Positions 1 to 5,295 of a DNA stretch of 5,295 bases are shown piece after piece. The notes under the pieces are model-generated. The model ran no database searches and had not been told where the DNA came from. It saw only the letters and a list, made by a program, of their open reading frames with translations. The DNA comes from a bacterium UBP18_UBA7526. GTDB taxonomy: Bacteria > UBP18 > UBA7526. A program made the translations under genes and the position numbers. Within the stretch, counting starts at the first letter, position 1, and every line of letters starts with the position of its first letter. The stretch is taken from positions 24,037-29,331 of the forward strand of contig DLMW01000064.1 of assembly GCA_002478245.1 (NCBI GenBank), given 5' to 3'.

Positions 1-22
1 TCCTTCCCGCAGGCTTCTCTCT

Positions 23-1744
23 TTAGTACCGGCTCCTTCTGGTATAGGTGGTGTGCAGAAGATGATGGGCCTTCTTGCTCAGGGGTCTGCCCAGGTACTC
101 CTTATAGAGAGCGATGACGGCTGGGTTCTCGTGTGCCCGACGAAAGGCTTGCCTCTCATCCTCCCGATATAATGAGAGGCCCCTTTTCTTTCGCGTCTCT
201 CTGGTAGTGGGAAGGGGCTGCCCTCCCCCTCCGGCACATCCTCCAGGGCAGGCCATTATCTCAATGAAATGGTAAGGACTATTACCCTTCTTTACCTCTT
301 CAGCAAGAAGGGAGGCATTGGCCAATCCATGGGCAACGGCTACCTTTACTTTAACACCATCCAGCTCTATCTCTGCCTCCCTTATTCCTTTAAAGCCCCT
401 CACCCCCTTAAACTCTACATCCTCTAGTCTCTTACCTGTGGCCACCTCATAGGCAGTGCGCAGGGCGGCCTCGGTTACTCCCCCAGTAACCCCGAAGATA
501 GCCCCGGCTCCACTATAGATACCCAGAGGGGGATCGAACTCCTCCTCCTCAATGCGGGAAAGATCTATTCCCGCCTCCTTCAACATGCGGGCCAGCTCCC
601 GGGTGGTGAGAGAAGCATCCAGATCCTCGTAGCCACTATCCTTCATCTCGGGACGTTTCAATTCAAACTTCTTAGCAGTACAGGGCATAATAGAGACTGC
701 GAAGATATCCTTGGGATTAAGGCCAGATTTTTGAGCATAGTAGGTCTTGGTAACCGCTCCCGCCATCTGCTGGGGAGACTTGCAGGTAGAGAGATGGGGA
801 ACGAGCTCAGGATAGAAGTGTTCCAGATACTTTACCCAGGCCGGACAACAGGAAGTAAACATGGGAAGGATCCCTTTCTGGGTAATCCTCTCTAAGAGCT
901 CGTGGGCCTCTTCTGTGGCTGTAAGGTCGGCACCGAAGTTAATGTCAAAGACCTTATCAAAGCCTAATCTCCGCAGGGCAGCGGCCAGCCTTTTACTCAC
1001 CAGACTCCCAGGCTTCATCCCGAACTCCTCTCCGATAGTTCCCCTTACTGCTGGAGCAGGTGCTACCACCGTGAACTTCTTGGGATGGGATAGGACCTCC
1101 CAGACCTCGTTCACAGCATCCTGCTCCTTCAAGGCTCCGGTAGGACAGGCCAGGATACATTGGCCACAGGTAGTACACTCCACATTCTTCAGACCTTTAT
1201 TAAAGGCGGTCAGGATCTGGGTCTTTCCTCCCCGATTAACAAAGTCTATTACTCCTACCGCCTGAATCTCAAGACAGACCCGGATGCACCGGCTGCAGAG
1301 GATGCACTTATTGGGGTCACGAATAAGGGCTGGGGAGGAGAGATCGGGTTCATAATGGTATTTCTCCCCCTTCTCAAACTTAAGTTCCCGCATCCCAATG
1401 TCATAGGCCAGCCTATATAGTTCACAGACCTGGCTCCGCTCGCAGATAATGCATTCCTCAGGATGGTTGGCCAAGAGCAGTTCTATATTCATCTTCCTCG
1501 CCCTTCTCACCCGGGGGGTGTTGGTCTTCACCCTCATCCCCTCCTCCACCGGGATAGAGCAGGAGGCCTCCAACCTCGGCCTTCCCTCCACCTCCACCAC
1601 ACAGACCCTACAGGCCCCATAAACGGAGAGCTCCTCATGATAACAGAGGTGAGGGATGTCAATACCAGCCTTCTTTGCCGCCTCAAAGATAGTGGTCCCC
1701 TGGGGAACCCTCAAGCTCTTTTTATCAATGGTTAAGGTAATCAT
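23..1744 (-). CDS. hydA: [FeFe] hydrogenase catalytic subunit, NAD-linked multimeric type (HydA/HndD)
   Basis: Catalytic subunit of a cytoplasmic NAD(H)-linked hydrogenase (2H+ + 2e- <-> H2), 573 aa. Visible in order: an N-terminal [2Fe-2S] domain (C34, C45, C48, C62); a NuoG-like His-ligated [4Fe-4S] site (H94, C98, C101, C107); two [4Fe-4S] ferredoxin motifs (C147/C150/C153/C157 and C190/C193/C196/C200); then the H-cluster domain with TSCCPAW (C299, C300), MPCTAKK (C355) and ACPGGCAGGGG (C499, C503). A small-subunit-like C-terminus ends in the typical HHLLHTTY. The proton-path residues known from Clostridium CpI (E279, E282, R286, C299, S319) are all present at the same numbers, so the enzyme looks fully active. 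It lacks the extra C-terminal [2Fe-2S] domain of the longer Thermotoga HydA. The ATG lies one base after the hydB stop, with AAGGAG 10 bases upstream inside hydB, so translation is probably coupled. It needs HydEFG maturases encoded elsewhere. Confidence 0.97.
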   Translation of the reverse strand: MITLTIDKKSLRVPQGTTIFEAAKKAGIDIPHLCYHEELSVYGACRVCVVEVEGRPRLEASCSIPVEEGMRVKTNTPRVRRARKMNIELLLANHPEECIICERSQVCELYRLAYDIGMRELKFEKGEKYHYEPDLSSPALIRDPNKCILCSRCIRVCLEIQAVGVIDFVNRGGKTQILTAFNKGLKNVECTTCGQCILACPTGALKEQDAVNEVWEVLSHPKKFTVVAPAPAVRGTIGEEFGMKPGSLVSKRLAAALRRLGFDKVFDINFGADLTATEEAHELLERITQKGILPMFTSCCPAWVKYLEHFYPELVPHLSTCKSPQQMAGAVTKTYYAQKSGLNPKDIFAVSIMPCTAKKFELKRPEMKDSGYEDLDASLTTRELARMLKEAGIDLSRIEEEEFDPPLGIYSGAGAIFGVTGGVTEAALRTAYEVATGKRLEDVEFKGVRGFKGIREAEIELDGVKVKVAVAHGLANASLLAEEVKKGNSPYHFIEIMACPGGCAGGGGQPLPTTRETRKKRGLSLYREDERQAFRRAHENPAVIALYKEYLGRPLSKKAHHLLHTTYTRRSRY

Positions 1745-1745
1745 C

Positions 1746-3050
1746 TTAAGAAGACTCCTTATTTAAAGGGCAGATCCCAAAAGGACATCTTTTCCCTCTT
1801 ATATGCTCTTCGAATTCATCCTGGAACTTGCCGATAGCGCTTTTTATGGCATCCAAGGCCACCTGACCTAACCCACATTGTGAGGTATCATACATCACCT
1901 CCCGGAGTTCGCAGAGGAGTTTTAAATCGGATGACCCCCCTTTCCCTAAAGAAATATTGGTCAGGATCTCTTTAGCCCTCTTCGTCCCTTCCCGGCAGGG
2001 GGTACATTTCCCACAGGACTCATGGGCGAAGAATTGGGCGCATCTCTTAGCAATGTCTACCATACAATGGGTATCATTGAGAATAATCATTGCTCCCGAG
2101 CCTAGGCTACTCCCCTGCTGGGCAACAGAGGGCCAGTCCAGAGTAACGCTCAGATCGTTTCTGGTCAAGAAGGAACTGGAGACACCTCCCGGGAGGATGG
2201 CCTTTAGCTCTCCCCTTACTCCTTTCCCATAATCTAAAAGGAGCCTCTTCAATCTTATTCCTGTGGGGAGCTCATAATAGCCGGCCTTGCGGATATCGCC
2301 TGAGAGGCAATAGATCTTGGTTCCCGGGGTCATATGATGCCCAATCTTAAGAAACCACTGGGCACCCTTTAATATAATGTCTGGGATATTGGCTAAGGTC
2401 TCAACGTTATTTAAGACGGTAGGCTTATTCTGAAACCCTTCTAAAGCAGGGAAGGGAGGTTTGAGCCGGGAGTAGCCCTTCTTTCCTTCTAAGGAGTCCA
2501 AAAGCGCGGTTTCCTCCCCACAGACATAGGCCCCGGCTCCCCGATAGAGAGAGATGGAGAAGGAGAAGTCCTTCCCCAGGATCTTCTTCCCTAAAAACCT
2601 TCTCTCTTCTGCCTCTTTAAGGGCTTCCTTTAATATCCGATAGGCCTGGAAATACTCTCCCCGGATATAGATACTTCCCTGCGACGCTCCTACGGCATAG
2701 CCACAGATGGCCATACCTTCCAGTAATAGATGGGGATCCTTCTCTAAGATCTGCCTATCCTTGAAGGTCCCGGGCTCCCCCTCATCGGCGTTGCAAACCA
2801 CATACTTGGGAATGCCCTTTGCTTCTCGGGCAAACTTCCATTTCAGACCAGTAGGAAAGGCAGCGCCACCCCTGCCTACTAGGCGTGATCTCTCTACTTC
2901 TCTAATCACCTCCTGGGGGCTCATTTCCTTAAGGACCTTCTCCAGGGCCTGGTAACCTCCGGCCTTTAGATAGGTCTCTATTCTTTCCGAATGAGGGTGA
3001 TGGATGTTCTTCAAAACAATCCTCGTTTCTCTAAATCTAACGGGATTCAT
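1746..3050 (-). CDS. hydB: NADH-binding flavoprotein subunit of NAD-linked [FeFe] hydrogenase (HydB/HndC, NuoF-like), short form
   Basis: NuoF-family diaphorase subunit, 434 aa, that exchanges electrons between NAD(H) and the Fe-S chain through FMN. The core is complete: GRGGAAFPTG (residues 59-68), the nucleotide/FMN segment CNADEGEPGTFKDR (86-99), GAGAYVCGEETALL (171-184), and the [4Fe-4S] site SCGKCTPCR (C346, C349, C352) with C392. The protein starts where the N-terminal thioredoxin-like ferredoxin domain of long HydB/HndC proteins would end. It stops just after CPFGIC (C422, C427), the counterpart of the CPAGVC segment that precedes the C-terminal 2x[4Fe-4S] domain in those proteins. Both accessory domains are therefore missing, and the size is close to respiratory NuoF. 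The ATG overlaps the hydC stop (ATGA), with GAGG 6 bases upstream. Adjacency to an [FeFe] hydrogenase and a NuoE-like gene argues against it being part of complex I or a formate dehydrogenase. Confidence 0.95.
   Translation of the reverse strand: MNPVRFRETRIVLKNIHHPHSERIETYLKAGGYQALEKVLKEMSPQEVIREVERSRLVGRGGAAFPTGLKWKFAREAKGIPKYVVCNADEGEPGTFKDRQILEKDPHLLLEGMAICGYAVGASQGSIYIRGEYFQAYRILKEALKEAEERRFLGKKILGKDFSFSISLYRGAGAYVCGEETALLDSLEGKKGYSRLKPPFPALEGFQNKPTVLNNVETLANIPDIILKGAQWFLKIGHHMTPGTKIYCLSGDIRKAGYYELPTGIRLKRLLLDYGKGVRGELKAILPGGVSSSFLTRNDLSVTLDWPSVAQQGSSLGSGAMIILNDTHCMVDIAKRCAQFFAHESCGKCTPCREGTKRAKEILTNISLGKGGSSDLKLLCELREVMYDTSQCGLGQVALDAIKSAIGKFQDEFEEHIRGKRCPFGICPLNKESS
1755..1760 (-). promoter_or_regulatory. 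Ribosome binding site of hydA
   Basis: AAGGAG on the minus strand lies 10 bases before the hydA ATG and inside the last codons of hydB. It supports the ATG at 1744 as the start and translational coupling with hydB. Confidence 0.8.
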
Positions 3051-3508
3051 TTGAAGCCTCGAATAATTTTTTTTACCTTCCTTCTGGTTAGCGCCCCATA
3101 TATCGCATCATTAATCATCATGGCCGGTGCTTGATCACAAAGACCCAGACAGGAGACCGGTTCTAAGGTAAATCTCTTATCCGGTGTGGTCTCATACTCT
3201 TTGATCCCCAATTCTTCCTTGAGGGTCTCTAAAATCTGGTTACTCCCTCTTAGATAACAAGGGAGGCTCACGCAGACCCGGATGATATTCTTTCCTCCTT
3301 TCTCCAGAGAAAAGAGGCTGTAGAAGGTAACCACTCCATAGACATCCACGCTGGGAAGGGAGAGACGAGAAGCGAGATAGGAGATCACCTCTTCTGAGAT
3401 ATGTCCCTCCCTCTCCTGAACTAAGTGGAGAGCGGGCAGAAGGGCCAGCCTCCTTCCTCCATACTCCGCCAATACTTTTTCTATTCCTTCTTTAAGTTTA
3501 CTCTTCAT
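3047..3508 (-). CDS. hydC: NuoE-like [2Fe-2S] subunit of NAD-linked [FeFe] hydrogenase (HydC/HndA)
   Basis: Thioredoxin-fold [2Fe-2S] subunit, 153 aa, the usual NuoE length. The family's N-terminal helical region is seen (residues 1-60, with VDVYGVVTFYSLF at 54-66). The cluster ligands are C79 and C84 (CVSLPC) and C120 and C124 (CLGLC), followed by the typical APAMMINDAIYG stretch. In HydABC and HndABCD enzymes this subunit partners the NuoF-like flavoprotein. It is the first gene of the hydrogenase operon and overlaps hydB by 4 bases. The ATG at 3508 gives the normal family N-terminus. GAGGG abuts the ATG with no spacer, while AAGG lies 10 bases upstream, so the ribosome site is ambiguous. 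No separate HndB-like ferredoxin gene lies in the operon between this gene and hydA. Confidence 0.95.
   Translation of the reverse strand: MKSKLKEGIEKVLAEYGGRRLALLPALHLVQEREGHISEEVISYLASRLSLPSVDVYGVVTFYSLFSLEKGGKNIIRVCVSLPCYLRGSNQILETLKEELGIKEYETTPDKRFTLEPVSCLGLCDQAPAMMINDAIYGALTRRKVKKIIRGFK
3057..3060 (-). promoter_or_regulatory. Ribosome binding site of hydB
   Basis: GAGG on the minus strand lies 6 bases before the hydB ATG, within the end of hydC. Together with the ATGA overlap it supports the start at 3050 and coupled translation. Confidence 0.65.
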
Positions 3509-3517
3509 CCCTCTTTA

Positions 3518-3558
3518 ACCTTAACATATTATTGGGGACCTGTCAACAATTCTGAATT
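3518..3558 (-). promoter_or_regulatory. Candidate promoter(s) for the hydCBA operon
   Basis: In the 48-base gap before hydC, the minus strand has a perfect -35 box TTGACA (3541-3546). A 17-base spacer separates it from a weak -10, TAAGGT (3518-3523), with an extended-10 TG one base before it. Used this way, transcription would start within a few bases of the ATG. An overlapping alternative pairs the better -10 AATAAT (3528-3533, 5 of 6 matches) with TTCAGA 18 bases upstream (4 of 6), giving a leader of roughly 14 bases that keeps the AAGG and GAGGG sites. Either is plausible, and neither can be confirmed from sequence. Read-through from the peptidase gene is also possible because no terminator is seen. 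Confidence 0.45.
3548..3558. repeat. Short inverted repeat AATTC-T-GAATT overlapping the peptidase stop codon
   Basis: A perfect 5+1+5 inverted repeat lies just upstream of the TTGACA box and overlaps the peptidase stop. Its 9-base core ATTCTGAAT recurs at 4802-4810, in the other non-coding gap of the window. It could be a small operator, but it is AT-rich and short enough to be chance. Confidence 0.3.
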
Positions 3559-4765
3559 AGTTTCTGGAGATACTCTCCAGTTGGGCGAGGCGGGTCTCTT
3601 TTATTCTCTCAAACTCTTCGAGGTATTCCTTCTTGATCGATTGGACCGCAGGTAACTTTAAACTTAAGAAGTTAACATATTTTCCATCCTTCATCATTCT
3701 GAAGTCTAAGTGGGGGCCGGTGGAGAGGCCGCTTGAGCCGACATAGCCTATGACCTGTCCCTGATGCACCTTTGCCCCTACGCTTATTCCCTTTGCATAT
3801 CCCTTCAGATGGCCATAGGTAGTATAGTAGCCTCGGGGATGCTTTATCTCAATAAACCCTCCGAAGCCCCCTTTCCATCCACAGTAGACCACCCTCCCAT
3901 CCCCAATACATCTTACCGGGGTACCGATGGGAGCAGCGTAATCGATACCCAGGTGGGGACGATAGACCTTCAGGATGGGATGGAGCCTCCTAGGAGAAAA
4001 ATGGGAACTTATTCGACACTTAAAACTAAAAGGGGATCTCAGGAACTGCTTCCTCAGGGACTTCCCCTCTTCTGTAAAGTAGCCTCCATTCCCTTCTGGA
4101 TCCTCAAAGTAGATGGCGGTATGGGTCCGGTGCCTATTGATATACTGACAGGTGAGTATCCTTCCATCCGCTAACTTCTTCCCCTCCCAAAAGTATTCCT
4201 CCCATACCAGCCGGAACCTGTCTCCTGGGCGAGGTTCGGTATTAAAGTCTATCTCCCAATCAAAGATATCAGCCATTTCCTTAGCGAGTCTAGCTGATTG
4301 GCCTTCTTCTAATATGGCTTTATATAGGGAAGTTTTTATTCTCCCTTCTATCCCAGCAATCCTCTTCTCGACAGGGAGTCTCTCCTTCTTTGCTCGTAGC
4401 TTTCCCGGCTCAATCTCCTCTACAAGATAGAAGTCGAGGGGGCTTAGGGTGGTGTAGTATTTAAGGTTTTTAAGCCTTCCCTCTAAGTCCCTCTCCAGTT
4501 CATACCGATCGCCTATCTGGGATTTCCTGAGATCGAAGACTGGTTTCAAAGCCTTCTCTAAGAGAACTATCTTATCCCGCGGTATCTCCTCCCTTACAAG
4601 AGCGAGGTGTAGGGACTCCCCTTTCCTAATCTCTCCTGCTACCACCTCAGTGTGGAGGGAGGGGATGGGTTCCTCCTGGTGGAGATGCTCCCCCTTCCTT
4701 AGGATAAGAAGAGAGGCAACGATTAATAGAGAAAGAAGGAAAAGGGGAAAAAATCTTTTTCTCAT
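3557..4765 (-). CDS. Membrane-anchored M23 family peptidoglycan endopeptidase, MepM-like, with Asp in the HxH motif
   Basis: Predicted periplasmic cell-wall hydrolase, 402 aa. It has an N-terminal membrane anchor (MRKRFF, then hydrophobic residues 7-22), a LysM/OapA-like region (about 40-125), a Csd3-N2-like domain (about 140-240, with RIKTSLYKAILEEG and DIDF/RPGDRF-type sequence) and an LytM/M23 domain (about 250-370). M23 motifs seen are HLGID (H271, D275), YGHL (H319) and TGPHLDFR (H352, D354). Most M23 enzymes have HLH here, with the second His as the third zinc ligand. Here it is Asp (codon at 3704-3706), so activity is likely but not certain. I chose the ATG at 4765 because it directly precedes the membrane anchor. 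The frame stays open upstream to 4879, but that part would run through the terminator and into rplQ. An in-frame GTG at 4834, overlapping the rplQ stop, is the only credible alternative. No terminator separates it from hydC. Confidence 0.9.
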   Translation of the reverse strand: MRKRFFPLFLLSLLIVASLLILRKGEHLHQEEPIPSLHTEVVAGEIRKGESLHLALVREEIPRDKIVLLEKALKPVFDLRKSQIGDRYELERDLEGRLKNLKYYTTLSPLDFYLVEEIEPGKLRAKKERLPVEKRIAGIEGRIKTSLYKAILEEGQSARLAKEMADIFDWEIDFNTEPRPGDRFRLVWEEYFWEGKKLADGRILTCQYINRHRTHTAIYFEDPEGNGGYFTEEGKSLRKQFLRSPFSFKCRISSHFSPRRLHPILKVYRPHLGIDYAAPIGTPVRCIGDGRVVYCGWKGGFGGFIEIKHPRGYYTTYGHLKGYAKGISVGAKVHQGQVIGYVGSSGLSTGPHLDFRMMKDGKYVNFLSLKLPAVQSIKKEYLEEFERIKETRLAQLESISRN

Positions 4766-4770
4766 CCCTT

Positions 4771-4800
4771 CAACAAAAAAAGCCTCCCGGGGAGGCTTCC
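4771..4800 (-). terminator. Rho-independent terminator after rplQ
   Basis: On the minus strand an 8-bp stem, AAGCCTCC paired with GGAGGCTT, closes a 3-base loop and runs into seven T residues (4781-4775, the first two also closing the stem), then GTTG. It lies about 27 bases after the rplQ stop and fits termination of the ribosomal-protein operon. The T-tract ends only 9 bases before the start codon of the M23 peptidase gene, which is unusually close. Confidence 0.9.
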
Positions 4801-4826
4801 CATTCTGAATCTGAATCTTCTTGGTA

Positions 4827-5295
4827 TTACTCACCTCTTCTAATCCGGAACCATTTCTTGAAGAATGGTTTTTGGGCAACCTCGGGTGGCTTCCTCTCTT
4901 CTGGTTTTGGTCTTACTTCTTTAATCTCCTTGGGCTTCTTCTTCTCTTTCTCTTTCTTCTTCTTAACTACAGGAGCAACCTTCTCTACCAATTCTATGAG
5001 AGCCAGGGGAGCATTATCCCCCTTTCTCTCTCCCAACCTAAGGATTCGGGTATAGCCACCGGGCCTTCCCTTAAATTGGGGGCCGATCTGGGAGAAGAGC
5101 TTCCTCAAGACCTCCTTATCCCTGATTACCTTTCCCGCTTCTCTCCTTGAGGCCAGGGTATCCTTCCGCGCCTTACTAATTATCTTCTCTACTACCCTTT
5201 TCACTTCCTTTGCCCTGGGAAGGGTGGTGGTGATTCTCTCATAGCGTAGAAGGGAGGTAGCCAGATTAGAAAGCATTCCTTTTCTATGGGGGGAT
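4827..5295 (-). CDS. rplQ: 50S ribosomal protein L17, 5'-partial, with charged C-terminal extension
   Basis: Ribosomal protein L17 of the large subunit. The core is clear: SPHRKGMLSNLATSLLRYER at the edge, RAKEVKRVVEKII, then RPGGYTRILRLGERKGDNAP and LALIELVE. The ATG at 5276 is an internal Met and not the start. Codons from 5294 to 5277 read S-P-H-R-K-G, matching the conserved SSHRKA before the equivalent Met, so the gene runs off the right edge and probably lacks about a dozen residues. After the core, roughly the last 49 residues form a tail rich in Lys, Glu and Pro (15 Lys and 5 Arg) that ends in an aromatic-basic segment PFFKKWFRIRRGE. Most bacterial L17 proteins end near the core, so this is an extended form. 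L17 is usually the last gene of the alpha (rpsM-rpoA-rplQ) operon, and the terminator directly after it fits that. Confidence 0.95.
   Translation of the reverse strand, partial: SPHRKGMLSNLATSLLRYERITTTLPRAKEVKRVVEKIISKARKDTLASRREAGKVIRDKEVLRKLFSQIGPQFKGRPGGYTRILRLGERKGDNAPLALIELVEKVAPVVKKKKEKEKKKPKEIKEVRPKPEERKPPEVAQKPFFKKWFRIRRGE

Noticed and set aside
1..22. Terminator arm or ribosome site downstream of hydA
   Set aside because: The minus strand reads AGCCTGCGGG then GGAAGGA before the edge. This could be half of a hairpin or an SD for a next gene, but the deciding sequence lies outside the window.
861..1735. Plus-strand and other-frame open reading frames of 60-134 codons within hydA
   Set aside because: They lie antisense to a gene with intact conserved motifs along its whole length, show no recognisable domain, and are expected in purine-biased coding DNA.
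1746..3508. hydB/hydC as complex I (nuoF/nuoE) or formate dehydrogenase subunits
   Set aside because: They are tightly coupled to an [FeFe] hydrogenase gene with complete H-cluster motifs, and no other nuo or fdh gene is present.
1957..4430. Plus-strand open frames opposite hydB, hydC and the peptidase gene
   Set aside because: Each is antisense to a well-supported gene, and the translated sequences resemble no family I know.
4766..4879. N-terminal extension of the M23 peptidase frame up to 4879
   Set aside because: It overlaps the rplQ coding end and runs through the terminator hairpin. The residues have no family match, and the membrane anchor begins at the 4765 ATG.
4935..4964. 30-base homopyrimidine tract (plus strand) as a triplex or H-DNA element
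   Set aside because: It contains only a 13-base perfect mirror and is explained by the Lys/Glu codons of the L17 tail.
5274..5276. ATG at 5276 as the start of rplQ
   Set aside because: The codons upstream continue the conserved L17 sequence to the window edge, so this Met is internal and the gene is cut by the window.

Overview
The window carries five genes, all on the minus strand, from a fermentative or syntrophic anaerobic bacterium. The arginine codons I checked (mainly in rplQ) are mostly AGA/AGG, and the coding strand is visibly purine-rich. This style is common in thermophiles and in several uncultured deep-branching phyla, but the taxon cannot be named from this sequence. The MepM-like peptidase, with its second N-terminal domain, suggests a diderm cell envelope.

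In transcription order (right to left) the layout is as follows. (1) rplQ, ribosomal protein L17, enters from the right edge with its first residues missing and ends in an unusual Lys/Glu/Pro-rich tail. (2) A strong intrinsic terminator follows it. (3) A membrane-anchored M23 peptidase of the MepM type starts almost flush with the terminator's T-tract. (4) A 48-base gap holds promoter-like sequences and a small inverted repeat. (5) A tight three-gene operon follows, hydC (NuoE-like), hydB (NuoF-like) and hydA ([FeFe] hydrogenase). Its genes are joined by a 4-base ATGA overlap and a 1-base gap. The window ends 22 bases after hydA, and nothing can be called there.

The three hydrogenase subunits should form a soluble NAD(H)-linked [FeFe] hydrogenase. 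HydB binds NADH and FMN, HydC carries a [2Fe-2S] cluster, and HydA relays electrons through its N-terminal clusters to the H-cluster, where protons are reduced to H2 (or the reverse). The main point of interest is that HydB is only the NuoF core. It lacks both the N-terminal ferredoxin-like domain and the C-terminal 2x[4Fe-4S] domain of classical electron-bifurcating HydB/HndC, and the 1-base junction to hydA leaves no room for a lost module. This fits a ferredoxin-independent, non-bifurcating enzyme, though sequence alone does not prove it. No maturation genes (hydE, hydF, hydG) are in the window.

I see no mobile element, CRISPR array, RNA gene or clearly new system here. The plus-strand reading frames all look like shadows of the minus-strand genes.
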